Source: Paenibacillus pabuli (lineage in GTDB: Bacteria > Bacillota > Bacilli > Paenibacillales > Paenibacillaceae). Taken from it: a stretch of DNA of 64,000 bases. How positions within the stretch are numbered: position 1 is the stretch's first letter; each line of letters opens with the position of its first letter. The position numbers and the translations under genes were made by a program. Where the stretch lies: contig NZ_CP073714.1 in the NCBI RefSeq assembly GCF_023101145.1, forward strand, positions 3,224,001 through 3,288,000. Direction: 5' to 3'. Positions 27,595 to 36,573 of the stretch are shown in pieces. The notes below the pieces were generated by a model, which had not been told where the DNA came from, did not search any database, and worked only from the letters and a program-made list of their open reading frames with translations.

Positions 27595-29850
27595 TTGAAT
27601 AACGCCAAACGAAGGATTGATCTGGTCCTTCTGCCGATTGTTTTACTGGCGGCATTTCTGAACGGGTATGGCATCTGGAACGACCAATATGCCAATTCCT
27701 ATTATACGACCGCCGTCGGAAGCATGCTGAGGAATTTCCATAACTTTTTCTACGCATCGCTCGACTCAGCTGGTTCGGTAACCGTAGACAAACCACCGGT
27801 TGTCTTCTGGATTCAAACCGCATTTGCTTACGTTTTTGGATTGCATGGATGGAGTGTTATTTTACCGCAAGCGTTAGCGGGGATTGGTTCGGTGCTGTTG
27901 ATATATTTCATGGTCAAGCCTACATTTGGTCTTGCCGCGGCGCGAATCTCGGCACTTGCGATGGCGACTGTTCCTGTTGTGGCAGCGGTCAGCCGTACCA
28001 ACAATATTGACAGCATGCTGGTCTTTACACTGCTGCTGGGTTCATGGTTTTTGTTCAAGGGAAGCAAGCAAGGCAGTACGTGGCGTATCCTGGTTGCCTT
28101 TGCACTCATTGGACTTGCTTTTAATATGAAAATGCTGCAAGCCTACATGATTCTTCCCGCTTTCTACTTGTTCTATCTGCTTGCATTCAACGCAAAGTGG
28201 AGAAGAAAAATCATTTTGCTGATAGGAAGTACGGCGGTGTTGGCAGTCGTTTCCTTATCCTGGGCGGTCACCGTGGATTCTATACCGACAGATGAACGGC
28301 CTTATATCGGCAGCAGTGAAACCAATTCGGTGCTGGAACTGGCTTTTGGATATAACGGCTTATCCCGTCTCACTGGGCAGCAGAATAGATCAGCGAATGC
28401 TGGGATGCCAAACGCCTCTGATGAAGGTAATGTTCGTGGCAACTCCAATTCCCAGGTTTCAGGAACCGATCAATCGGGCAGTGGCTCGGCTCCAACAGGC
28501 AATTTACCTGGAAACGGTGAAATGGGTGGCATGAACGGCATGACTTTCCCGGGTGGTCAAATGCCAAACGGTGTCGAGATGCCTAATGGAAGAAATTTCG
28601 GAGGTGGCAATGGTGGCGGTGGAGGCATGGGCGGCATGTTTGGCACGGGGGAAAAAGGTCCTCTGCGTTTGTTCCAGACTGAACTTTCCGGTCAGGCGAG
28701 TTGGCTTTTGCCCATTGTATTGCTTGGTTGCATTGCCATTTTTGCAGGATTAAGACGGAGAAATATAACGGATAAGCATAAGGAAGCTTTGTTCTGGCTG
28801 GCTTGGCTGCTTCCAGTAGCTGCTTTCTTTAGTGTGGCGGGTTTCTTCCATCAATACTATCTGATTATGCTCGCACCTCCGGTAGCCGCATTAACTGGAG
28901 CAGGCTTTGCGGTCATGTGGACGGCTTATCGTGAACGCAATGGCTGGCAAGCCGGGCTGCTTCCGTTATCCGTGCTGCTTACGACCATTTTCGGCTGGTA
29001 TATCATGCAGGTGTATAACGACACCATCGGGGCAGGTTGGTCGATAAGTGAATTGATCGCAGGCATATTGATCACGATCATTCTGATTGTGATGATTAAT
29101 CGTTCACACCCATGGAAACAGGGCTTGATTATCGCAGGCTTGATGGTCATGCTGATCGGTCCGACCTATTGGGCATTCACCCCTATCACGTATGGAGGCA
29201 ACAGCATGATTCCGGCAGCTGGACCGACAGGTTCCAATGGGATGTTTGGCGGAATGGGCATGGCTATGGGAGATCGACAAGGGGATCGCAATGGTGGCGG
29301 AATGGGTATGACTCCGCCAAATGCATCAGATGACACGGACACCGATCCGAATTTCCCATCATCCGATGATGCGTACTCGAACAATGCAGGCAACGGAACA
29401 CCTCCGAATTCAGGCGGAAACATGAATGGCGGCGGAGGAATGCCTACAATGGGTGGTCGAGGTGGCGCGGGAAACCGTAACGAAGAAGTGGATACCACAA
29501 CACTGAATTATTTGAGAGAACATAACAAAGGTGAAACCTATCTCTTCGCAACGACGGACTACAACCAGGCAGCTCCATATATCATCGACGAAAATGAAGC
29601 AGTCATTACGCTTGGCGGGTTCTCGGGCTCAGATCCGGTGTATACCACGGAAAAACTGGAACAACTTGTGAAGAGTGGACAAGTGAAATACTTCATGGTA
29701 GGTGGCATGGGCGGCCGAGGCGGCAGTTCTGATATTGGTGACTGGATCAAGGAGCATGGTACCGAAATTCCAACGTCAGAGTGGAAGACGGGTACGGACA
29801 GCCGTTCCGGTTTTGGCGGTCAAACCACTTTATACGAAGTGAAATTATAA
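27595..29850 (+). CDS. GT-C glycosyltransferase (PMT/ArnT-like, YkcB type) with glycine-rich loops
   Basis: 751-residue polytopic membrane enzyme that should transfer a sugar from an undecaprenyl-phosphate carrier to an external acceptor. The N-terminal PMT-like core (about 1-270, with WNDQYANSYYTTAVGSM, VDKPPVVFWIQ and RTNNIDSML) has several helices. Two long Gly/Met/Asn-rich extracellular segments (about 260-355 and 540-625) break up the rest. A soluble C-terminal region (about 625-750) has YLREHNKGETYLFA and ends FGGQTTLYEVKL. Start is TTG 27595, nine bases after AGGAG; a TTG two codons earlier abuts the binding site. It leads an operon with a GT2, GtrA and GalU. Sugar and acceptor are not readable. 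Confidence 0.88.
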   Translation: MNNAKRRIDLVLLPIVLLAAFLNGYGIWNDQYANSYYTTAVGSMLRNFHNFFYASLDSAGSVTVDKPPVVFWIQTAFAYVFGLHGWSVILPQALAGIGSVLLIYFMVKPTFGLAAARISALAMATVPVVAAVSRTNNIDSMLVFTLLLGSWFLFKGSKQGSTWRILVAFALIGLAFNMKMLQAYMILPAFYLFYLLAFNAKWRRKIILLIGSTAVLAVVSLSWAVTVDSIPTDERPYIGSSETNSVLELAFGYNGLSRLTGQQNRSANAGMPNASDEGNVRGNSNSQVSGTDQSGSGSAPTGNLPGNGEMGGMNGMTFPGGQMPNGVEMPNGRNFGGGNGGGGGMGGMFGTGEKGPLRLFQTELSGQASWLLPIVLLGCIAIFAGLRRRNITDKHKEALFWLAWLLPVAAFFSVAGFFHQYYLIMLAPPVAALTGAGFAVMWTAYRERNGWQAGLLPLSVLLTTIFGWYIMQVYNDTIGAGWSISELIAGILITIILIVMINRSHPWKQGLIIAGLMVMLIGPTYWAFTPITYGGNSMIPAAGPTGSNGMFGGMGMAMGDRQGDRNGGGMGMTPPNASDDTDTDPNFPSSDDAYSNNAGNGTPPNSGGNMNGGGGMPTMGGRGGAGNRNEEVDTTTLNYLREHNKGETYLFATTDYNQAAPYIIDENEAVITLGGFSGSDPVYTTEKLEQLVKSGQVKYFMVGGMGGRGGSSDIGDWIKEHGTEIPTSEWKTGTDSRSGFGGQTTLYEVKL

Positions 29851-29883
29851 GCGTGATCGAATGGGATAAGGGAGGGAAGGAAC

Positions 29884-30870
29884 ATGGCTCAAAAGTGCCG
29901 TTACAGCATTATCATTCCAATGTATAACGAAGAAGCGGTGATTGAGGAGACTTATCGGCGTCTGAAAAAAGTGATGGGCAGTACGGGAGAGAGCTACGAG
30001 CTGCTGTTTGTCAATGACGGTAGCGTGGACCAAAGTGCACAGATGATCCGAGACTACGCCCGCTGGGATGAAAGTGTGAAGCTGATTGATTTTGCACGCA
30101 ACTTCGGTCACCAGATCGCAATTACGGCAGGGATGGATTATGCAGCAGGCGATGCGGTCGTCATTATTGATGCGGATCTTCAGGACCCTCCCGAGCTGAT
30201 ATTGGACATGATTTCCAAGTGGAAGGAAGGCTATGAGGTTGTCTATGCCCGTCGGACCAGACGAAGCGGGGAAACCCGCTTCAAGAAATGGTCTGCAAGC
30301 CTGTTCTACCGCGTACTGCGAGCATCGACGGATACAGATATTCCAGTGGATACCGGGGATTTCCGCCTGATGGATCGCAAGGTATGTGATGAGATGAAAC
30401 GTCTTCCGGAGAAGAATCGATTTGTTCGCGGACTGGTCAGTTGGGTGGGGTTTCGTCAGACGGCCATTGAGTATGAACGGGATGAACGCTTGGCAGGGGA
30501 GACCAAATACCCGTTGAAACGCATGTTAAAGCTGAGTCTGGACGGCATTACATCATTCTCACACAAACCGCTCAAGCTTGCAGGTTACGTAGGAGCTGTT
30601 CTATCCATCGGCGGCTTCATCTATATGTTAAGTGTCATCGCTTCAGCGATATTTACAGATTCAACGATCAAAGGATGGCCTTCCATGGTCAGCATCATGC
30701 TGATTTTTAACGGCTTCATTCTGATTATGCTGGGCATTCTTGGCGAGTATGTCGGCCGAATCTATGATGAAACGAAGGCGCGTCCGCTATATATCGTAAG
30801 AGATGTGTATCAGATGGAGAGTCAGTCGGGTCAGTCACGGTTAACGGGCAGAGTAGCTCATCATGACTAA
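29884..30870 (+). CDS. GT2 undecaprenyl-phosphate glycosyltransferase (GtrB/YkcC/DPM1-like)
   Basis: 328-residue enzyme. A cytoplasmic GT-A domain (about 1-230: YSIIIPMYNEE, FVNDGSVDQS, VIIDADLQDPPE with the metal-binding DAD, VYARRTRRSGE, DTGDFRLMDR) is followed by two transmembrane helices (about 235-260 and 270-295). This architecture loads a sugar from a nucleotide donor onto undecaprenyl phosphate. The ATG follows AGGGAGGGAAGGAAC. It overlaps gtrA by 8 bases, and GalU downstream could supply UDP-glucose, making undecaprenyl-phosphate-glucose the likely product (inference). Confidence 0.92.
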   Translation: MAQKCRYSIIIPMYNEEAVIEETYRRLKKVMGSTGESYELLFVNDGSVDQSAQMIRDYARWDESVKLIDFARNFGHQIAITAGMDYAAGDAVVIIDADLQDPPELILDMISKWKEGYEVVYARRTRRSGETRFKKWSASLFYRVLRASTDTDIPVDTGDFRLMDRKVCDEMKRLPEKNRFVRGLVSWVGFRQTAIEYERDERLAGETKYPLKRMLKLSLDGITSFSHKPLKLAGYVGAVLSIGGFIYMLSVIASAIFTDSTIKGWPSMVSIMLIFNGFILIMLGILGEYVGRIYDETKARPLYIVRDVYQMESQSGQSRLTGRVAHHD

Positions 30871-31300
30871 TCGTCTGGTCACGATATTGAAGTTCGGAAT
30901 TGTGGGTGTCCTGAATACGGCAGTGGATGCATTGGCGTTCACGTTGCTCGCTGCCGCAGGTGCTCCTGCTCTAATTGCCCAGGTGATCTCGTATAGCTGT
31001 GGGGTCGTGAACAGTTACTGGTGGAACGGCAGATGGACCTTCCAGGATGCGGGAAGACAGGGTAAAAAAAATGAAATCATGCGTTTTGTAATCACCAATC
31101 TGGTGGTTCTGGCGTTATCCTCACTGATTCTGTACATCTGCAATAGCACATTAGGTTGGAGCGTTGTCATGAGTAAAATACTGGCGACTCTCTCGGGTAT
31201 GGTTATCAACTATATTGCCAGTCAGTATTGGGTGTTCCGGGCAGAGCCCGTTCAAGGATCTGACCCTTCACCCGATGCGAATGAAAGGAGTGTTTCATGA
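30863..31300 (+). CDS. GtrA-family membrane protein, probable undecaprenyl-phosphate-sugar flippase
   Basis: 145-residue protein with four predicted helices (LKFGIVGVLNTAVDALAFTL, ALIAQVISYSCGVVNSYWWN, FVITNLVVLALSSLILYI, ILATLSGMVINYIASQYWVF). These carry the GtrA marks F-G-x-V-G near the start and NYxxxRxWVF-like YIASQYWVFR near the end. GtrA proteins are thought to move lipid-linked sugars outward. It sits between the GT2 and galU with an 8-base overlap on one side and 1 base on the other, so all are translated together. Confidence 0.9.
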   Translation: MTNRLVTILKFGIVGVLNTAVDALAFTLLAAAGAPALIAQVISYSCGVVNSYWWNGRWTFQDAGRQGKKNEIMRFVITNLVVLALSSLILYICNSTLGWSVVMSKILATLSGMVINYIASQYWVFRAEPVQGSDPSPDANERSVS

Positions 31301-31301
31301 T

Positions 31302-32174
31302 ATGAGAATTAAAAAAGCAGTCATTCCGGCAGCGGGGCTTGGCACCCGTTTCTTGCCGGCAACCAAGGCACAACCCAAAGAAATGCTGCCAATAGTGGAC
31401 AAACCGGCCATTCAATACATTGTGGAAGAAGCGGTACAATCCGGCATTGAAAATATCATTATCGTAACCGGGCGCAATAAAAAATCGATTGAGGATCATT
31501 TTGACAAGTCGGTTGAGTTGGAGCACTCCCTGTACGCCAAAGGCAAGCAAGCACTACTGGAAGAGGTGCAAGCAATCAGCGAAATGGCCAGTATTCATTT
31601 TATCCGTCAAAAAGAGCCGCTGGGATTGGGCCATGCGATTGGGTGTGCACGTCAGTTTGTGGGAGATGATCCATTCGCGGTACTACTTGGAGATGATATT
31701 ATGGTGTCTGATCCGCCAGCGCTCGCACAGATGATTCATTTATATGAAAAGACAGGCAGTCAGATTGTTGGCGTGCGGCAAGTGCAGGCTGCTGATGTGA
31801 GTAAATATGGGATTATTGATTCACAGGGGGCGGAGGATCGTGTTCACCGGATCACCAATTTGGTCGAAAAGCCTTCCATTGCAGAAGCGCCCTCGCGAAC
31901 AGCCGTGATGGGACGTTACATTCTGAAACCGTCCATCTTTCCCATTCTGGATCGAATCGAAAGAGGTGCTGGAGGAGAATATCAGCTAACGGATGCGCTG
32001 AAAGAAGTAAGCCAGGTGGAAGAGCTGCTGGCTCTTGAACTGGAAGGACGCCGCTACGATATTGGTGATCAGTTCGGATATATTCAGGCGATCTTGGAGA
32101 TCGGACTGATGCGTAAGGAATTACAGCCCATGCTGACTCCATATCTTCAGAAACTTTCAACTCAGTGGGCATAG
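31302..32174 (+). CDS. galU: UTP-glucose-1-phosphate uridylyltransferase
   Basis: 290-residue nucleotidyltransferase that makes UDP-glucose. Start ATG 31302 (MRIKKAVIPAAGLGTRFLPA) follows AAAGGAG; an upstream in-frame start lies inside gtrA. Signature segments are KAVIPAAGLGTRFLPATKAQ, MLPIVDKPAIQYIVEE, VEKP near 185 and the GEYQLTDAL region near 225. As last gene of the operon it would supply donor substrate to the GT2 enzyme. The product could also feed other wall polymers. Confidence 0.95.
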   Translation: MRIKKAVIPAAGLGTRFLPATKAQPKEMLPIVDKPAIQYIVEEAVQSGIENIIIVTGRNKKSIEDHFDKSVELEHSLYAKGKQALLEEVQAISEMASIHFIRQKEPLGLGHAIGCARQFVGDDPFAVLLGDDIMVSDPPALAQMIHLYEKTGSQIVGVRQVQAADVSKYGIIDSQGAEDRVHRITNLVEKPSIAEAPSRTAVMGRYILKPSIFPILDRIERGAGGEYQLTDALKEVSQVEELLALELEGRRYDIGDQFGYIQAILEIGLMRKELQPMLTPYLQKLSTQWA

Positions 32175-32248
32175 GGGCATATGTAGCAGGCGTTTATATC
32201 TGCTGTAGGACGGGGGATCCTCCGTGCCATGCTTCTGGCATAGACTCC

Positions 32249-32281
32249 AGCATTGTACAATGCTTCCTGTCACGCTACAAT
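32249..32281 (+). promoter_or_regulatory. promoter with a perfect 16-base dyad over the -35 box, upstream of the methyltransferase
   Basis: TTGTAC (32253-32258), 17 bases and TACAAT (32276-32281) form a promoter. AGCATTGTACAATGCT (32249-32264) is a perfect palindrome centred on the -35 box, an expected repressor operator. Just upstream are two further dyads (ACGGGGGATCCTCCGT, and TGCCA/TGGCA around TGCTTC), which may include the galU terminator. Confidence 0.55.
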
Positions 32282-32323
32282 GAGCTTGAAGTTCAAGTTG
32301 CTCTTTGAGGAGTGAGGAATCAT

Positions 32324-33169
32324 ATGCATGAATCTGTCATAAAGGATCTTATTCAGTATATGGATGTGGAGGATAACGCCGCCATTCAATACATTCAGAC
32401 CGAGCATCGGTTGAAACTGGGACTCTTTTGGGGAATCACGGAAGGCAGCCGCGTTCTGGAAATCGGTTGTGGTCAGGGAGATACAACGGCCGTGCTTGCG
32501 CATCTGGTGGGGGAGCATGGGTACGTTCATGGTGTAGACATTGCACCAGAGAGTTATGGTGCACCGCTAACTGTGGGTGAAGCGGCAGCCAATCTGCGGA
32601 AATCTCCGCTAGGTAACCGAATTCGAATGGATTATGATTTCGATATTCTAAGTGATCAGGTCCAATTTGCCGAGAATGAGTTTGATGTGATTGTGCTTTC
32701 CCACTGTTCGTGGTACTTGAAATCATTTGACGAACTTGCCCAGATTCTTAGCAAGGTTAGGACATGGGGACATCAATTATGTTTTGCCGAATGGGATGCA
32801 CGAGTTACAGATGTGAGCCAACTCTCGCACTGGTTATCCGTTCTGATTCAGTCCCAGGTCGAATGTTACAAGGAGAACAGCTTCTCCAATGTGCGAACGC
32901 TGTTTACACCGGAGGACATCCAAGAGCTTGTCTCTTCGGCAGGCTGGACGATTAAGGAAGAGGTTTCGATCCATTCTCCCAAACTGCAGGACGGTCACTG
33001 GGAAACCGAAATGACATTGGCAGAAGCGCCTGTGGAACTGAAAATGCTTCCGATCCCGGATAAGGTAAGAACACTCCTTCTTTCCGAATTGAAATTACTT
33101 AGAACACATCACACCACAGGGCCTGGAACTCCATTGGGAACGTATGCAATTGTTGCCAAAAAGCAGTAA
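32324..33169 (+). CDS. SAM-dependent methyltransferase
   Basis: 281-residue class I methyltransferase. The SAM-binding motif I reads RVLEIGCGQGDTT (near 44-56), motif II acidic end VHGVDIAP, and motif IV-like FDVIVLSHCSWYL near 125. The C-terminal half (ELVSSAGWTIKEEVSIHSP) is typical of small-molecule enzymes. ATG 32324 was chosen after GAGGAGTGAGGAATCAT; GTG 32312 is an alternative. Substrate unknown. The operator-like dyad in its promoter suggests regulated expression, possibly by a small-molecule-responsive repressor encoded elsewhere. Confidence 0.87.
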   Translation: MHESVIKDLIQYMDVEDNAAIQYIQTEHRLKLGLFWGITEGSRVLEIGCGQGDTTAVLAHLVGEHGYVHGVDIAPESYGAPLTVGEAAANLRKSPLGNRIRMDYDFDILSDQVQFAENEFDVIVLSHCSWYLKSFDELAQILSKVRTWGHQLCFAEWDARVTDVSQLSHWLSVLIQSQVECYKENSFSNVRTLFTPEDIQELVSSAGWTIKEEVSIHSPKLQDGHWETEMTLAEAPVELKMLPIPDKVRTLLLSELKLLRTHHTTGPGTPLGTYAIVAKKQ

Positions 33170-33367
33170 AGTAATAGCCATTTCCAGCAATTTATAAAAA
33201 AAGGTCTATCGACGTACTTTCACAGAAGACAGACCACGTTTAGCTGAAGTTTTTCTTGCGATAATTGAATTGTTCAGCTCTGCTGAAAACGTATAAATTC
33301 CATGATCCAAAAAAATGTGTTTACTTCATGATGGTAATTTTGATATTATAATCGCAATATCAAATGC

Positions 33368-33665
33368 GATGAAGAGATGAGTAGATAAAAAGCATTCTTT
33401 CACAGAGAGCTCCGGCAGCTGAAAAGGGGTAAAGAATTTTTTGTTGAATAAAGACTCAGAGCAGCACATTGGAACTCTACTAATTGAGGGATGGTGTGAC
33501 AGGAGCTCCTGTTACAGAGCGAGAGTATAAGCGGATACGCATGATTGAATGCAGTAGTCCTTAACTCGAAGAGGCTGGTATGGTGACATATTGGCGAATC
33601 TGGGTGGTACCACGAGTGTAACAATCTCGTCCCTGAGACGTTTGTCTTGGGGATGGGATTTTTTG
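33368..33665 (+). ncRNA. T-box leader of asd, probable Lys specifier
   Basis: The T-box core TGGGTGGTACCACGAG lies at 33601-33616, followed by a terminator (GTCCCTGAGAC paired with GTCTTGGGGAT, then ATTTTTT to about 33665). In Stem I the specifier side reads GAA-T-AAA-G-ACTC (33446-33457). The ACTC pairs with GAGT at 33379-33382, placing AAA (Lys) at 33450-33452. A second internal hairpin, GTGACAGGAG/CTCCTGTTAC, sits at 33494-33513. Promoter: a TATAAT at 33347-33352 with an unclear -35. Class certain; Lys codon inferred. Confidence 0.9.
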
Positions 33666-33754
33666 GTTTTTTCCGGGATGTTGGCTACACGCTTTGGAAA
33701 TGCCTGAATAGTGTTTAATAAGGAGAAACTCACACCGAAAGGAAATGATGATTG

Positions 33755-34840
33755 ATGTCAGCAAAATTGAAAGTCGGTATCGTCGGAGGAACGGGGATGG
33801 TAGGTCAGCGCTTTGTCGATCTGCTCAATGGACACCCATGGTTTGAAGTCACAGCTATTTCAGCTAGTGCCAACTCGGCAGGCAAAACATACGAAGAATC
33901 CGTTCAAGGCAGATGGAAGCTCGCTGTTCCAATCCCGGAAGCCGTGAAAAACATCGTGGTGCAGGATGCTTCCCAAGTGGAAGCTTTTGCGAGCCAGGTT
34001 GATTTTATATTCTGTGCTGTAGATATGAAAAAGAACGAAATTCAAGCGCTCGAAGAGGCTTATGCCAAAACGGGAACTCCGGTTGTTTCCAACAACTCGG
34101 CTCACCGCTGGACAGCGGATGTACCGATGGTCATTCCGGAAATTAACCCGGGGCATCTGGACGTGATTGAAGCTCAACGCAAACGTCTCGGAACCAAAAC
34201 CGGATTCATTGCGGTTAAACCAAACTGCTCGATTCAGAGTTATGTACCTGCACTTCACGCGTTGCGCGAGTTCAATCCAACTCAAGTGGTAGCTTCCACA
34301 TACCAAGCGATCTCTGGCGCAGGTAAAAACTTTACCGACTGGCCTGAAATGCTGGATAACGTGATTCCATATATCGGTGGCGAGGAAGAGAAAAGTGAAC
34401 AGGAACCGCTTCGCATCTGGGGCAGCATTCAAAATAATGAGATTGTAAAAGCGTCCTCACCATTAATTACAACACAATGCATTCGTGTTCCGGTAACAGA
34501 TGGTCACTTGGCGACCGTATTTGTATCCTTTGAGAACAAACCATCCAAAGAAGAAATTCTGGAGCGCTGGCTGCAATTCAAAGGTCGTCCGCAAGAACTG
34601 GGTCTGCCAAGCGCACCGAAACAGTTTATTACGTATTTTGAAGAAGAGAACAGACCACAAACGAAACTGGATCGTGACATCGAGCGCGGTATGGGCGTAT
34701 CAACAGGCAGACTGCGCGAAGACTCCCTGTATGATTACAAGTTTGTAGGACTGTCCCACAACACGCTGCGAGGAGCAGCAGGCGGTGCTGTTCTGATCGC
34801 TGAATTGCTCAAAGCTGAAGGATATATTCAGCCAAAATAA
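33755..34840 (+). CDS. asd: aspartate-semialdehyde dehydrogenase, archaeal/fungal-type
   Basis: 361-residue NADPH-dependent enzyme that reduces aspartyl phosphate to aspartate semialdehyde, the branch point to Lys, Met, Thr and diaminopimelate. Features: LKVGIVGGTGMVGQRFVDLL (nucleotide-binding loop), SNNSAHRW, catalytic Cys in VKPNCSIQSYVPAL, YQAISGAGK and the substrate-binding TDGHLATVFVSF with its His. The NCSIQ context and length differ from the common Bacillus Asd and resemble the archaeal and yeast branch. ATG 33755 follows AAAGGAAATGATGATTG. It is controlled by the T-box leader directly upstream and ends at a strong terminator. Confidence 0.94.
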   Translation: MSAKLKVGIVGGTGMVGQRFVDLLNGHPWFEVTAISASANSAGKTYEESVQGRWKLAVPIPEAVKNIVVQDASQVEAFASQVDFIFCAVDMKKNEIQALEEAYAKTGTPVVSNNSAHRWTADVPMVIPEINPGHLDVIEAQRKRLGTKTGFIAVKPNCSIQSYVPALHALREFNPTQVVASTYQAISGAGKNFTDWPEMLDNVIPYIGGEEEKSEQEPLRIWGSIQNNEIVKASSPLITTQCIRVPVTDGHLATVFVSFENKPSKEEILERWLQFKGRPQELGLPSAPKQFITYFEEENRPQTKLDRDIERGMGVSTGRLREDSLYDYKFVGLSHNTLRGAAGGAVLIAELLKAEGYIQPK

Positions 34841-34872
34841 ACAGTCATGTGGAAATAGGAATAGATCGCATA

Positions 34873-34927
34873 GGGACCTGCATGTAGGCACTTTACTCCA
34901 AAGTGGCACTCATTGCAGGTCCTTTTT
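34873..34927 (+). terminator. terminator of asd
   Basis: GGGACCTGCA (34873-34882) pairs with TGCAGGTCC (34914-34922), enclosing a CACTTT/AAAGTG stem, followed by TTTTT. Confidence 0.9.
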
Positions 34928-35116
34928 ATGTATTGGAGATTGATGATATATTATAAAAATTTTATTTTATGTTAAAACTAATATGGTAAAATTTACATTG
35001 TAAATTCATGAGATTTCCGGTATTTTTATTAACGGCAAACTTTTCTTTTGTAAAGTAAAAGTAGATTGTCTTAGAAGGTAGCAATTGAAATGGAGAAGAA
35101 AGGAGGAAGAAATATT

Positions 35117-35377
35117 ATGTCAGAAGTTGCTAGTCAAAGAATACATAAGCCAGGACCACAGCCAGTAAGTTTTGGTAGTTGGATGCTCACATTGTTCCTT
35201 ATGATGATTCCGCTTGTAAACATTATTATGTTGTTTGTATGGGCATTCGGGGATTCGAATCCTTCAAAAGCCAATTATGCCAAAGCAGCATTGTTGTGGG
35301 CAGCGATTGGAATTGTAATATGGATACTTCTCGTTGTTCTGGGTGTTTCAGCAGCATTTTACGATTCGAATTATTAG
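35117..35377 (+). CDS. small two-helix membrane protein of unknown function
   Basis: 86-residue protein with a short cytoplasmic-looking N-terminus and two hydrophobic helices (about 26-45, SWMLTLFLMMIPLVNIIMLF, and 56-80, ALLWAAIGIVIWILLVV), separated by the polar loop FGDSNPSKANYAK. Start ATG 35117 follows AAAGGAGGAAGAAATATT; an earlier in-frame ATG lacks a site. Similar short proteins with the VWAFG-NPSKANYAKA loop are common in Firmicutes, but no function is known to me. Flanked by terminators, so monocistronic. Confidence 0.78.
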   Translation: MSEVASQRIHKPGPQPVSFGSWMLTLFLMMIPLVNIIMLFVWAFGDSNPSKANYAKAALLWAAIGIVIWILLVVLGVSAAFYDSNY

Positions 35378-35416
35378 GTTTAAAGAGAATTAGCACATAG
35401 TGTATAGTCATACCCC

Positions 35417-35447
35417 AAAAAGCGCCGACAATATTGTCGGCGTTTTT
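35417..35447. terminator. bidirectional terminator
   Basis: CGCCGACAATATTGTCGGCG (35423-35442) is a perfect palindrome flanked by A-run and T-run, between the small membrane protein gene and the convergent BASS gene. Confidence 0.92.
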
Positions 35448-35464
35448 GATTTGCTTATGTTGTG

Positions 35465-36433
35465 CTAGGCCACAGACGTCTTATCGGCATTGTGCAGAGT
35501 CTGCGAGCGACGTCCGAGCAGGTATCCTGCAAGCGAAGCCAACATTTGCTGAAATACCATGCCGAGTACAACCGGGACGGCAACCGGGGGAGGGAAATAA
35601 GATACGGCAAGCACCGCTCCAGCACTAATATTACGCATGCCTCCGTTGAACACAAGAGCAACCTGATCCGCTTCATTCCAACCGAGCAATCGGGCAACGA
35701 AGTAACTCAGGGCGTAGCCAAATGAGGCCAGAAAAATAATGATGGCTGCCAGACCAGCGAGCTGCCAGTTGAAGTCAGCCAAATAGGGGGCAACAACAGA
35801 GCCATTAATCGCAACAACTGCTGCCATAAATAATTTGGAGAACGGATTCAGTCTTGGCCCCCAGACCGGAACAATGGCCCCTTTGGTCCATTCATTCAGA
35901 AGCATTCCGAGCAAGGAGGGGACAACGATCATCCAGAATAGACTGCTCATCATGGCCGCCATATCCAGCGATACACTAGTGCCGATCAATAAGGATAAGA
36001 CACCCGGTACCACGAAAGGAGCAAGCATGGTGTCAATCAGGATAATCGACAGCGTCAGAGCGATATTGCCCCGATAAATGCTAACCCAGATAAAGCTGCT
36101 CACACCTGTCGGAATAACGGCAGCCAGAACAAGGCCTGTTATCGTGTAGGCATCCGTTGGAAAGACCAGGTGACCCATGCCAAGAGCAATCAGAGGCATC
36201 GCCAGATGCAAAATAAACAGACAAACAAACAGTGGAAAAGGCTTCTTAAGCACATTCACAAAATCCCTGATGCCGAGACTGATGCTTCCGGCAAACGTCA
36301 TGAACGCAAAAAGCCATGGTGACAAAAAGGTATAAGAAGAAAGAAGACTCCCGCATAGAACGCCAATAACAATGCTGATTGGGGTAATCAGTGGCATGAT
36401 GCGGTTCAAGCGTACATTTAATGCCTGAAGCAT
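35465..36433 (-). CDS. bile acid:sodium symporter (BASS) family transporter
   Basis: 322-residue membrane protein with about ten helices, sodium-coupled transporter of the BASS superfamily. Visible conserved stretches are ISLGIRDFVNVLKKP, AVIPTGVSSFIWVSI (the sodium-site loop region), and FNGGMRNISAGAVLAV (the second crossing-helix region with the N-G-G-M-R-N core). Substrate is unclear: bacterial members carry bile acids, pantothenate, pyruvate or other organic anions. The ATG at 36433 has AAGGGATGTCAAGAAT upstream. Monocistronic. Confidence 0.87.
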   Translation of the reverse strand: MLQALNVRLNRIMPLITPISIVIGVLCGSLLSSYTFLSPWLFAFMTFAGSISLGIRDFVNVLKKPFPLFVCLFILHLAMPLIALGMGHLVFPTDAYTITGLVLAAVIPTGVSSFIWVSIYRGNIALTLSIILIDTMLAPFVVPGVLSLLIGTSVSLDMAAMMSSLFWMIVVPSLLGMLLNEWTKGAIVPVWGPRLNPFSKLFMAAVVAINGSVVAPYLADFNWQLAGLAAIIIFLASFGYALSYFVARLLGWNEADQVALVFNGGMRNISAGAVLAVSYFPPPVAVPVVLGMVFQQMLASLAGYLLGRRSQTLHNADKTSVA

Positions 36434-36573
36434 ATTCTTGACATCCCTTTACCGTGTGATTCCTATATTATACATGTTAATAACGCGGATTGCAGACCCA
36501 TTTGCAATGAAGCATACTGAGCAGTTATCATAAATTTGAAAAAACACTTCAAATGGAAGAAGAGGAGATGATC

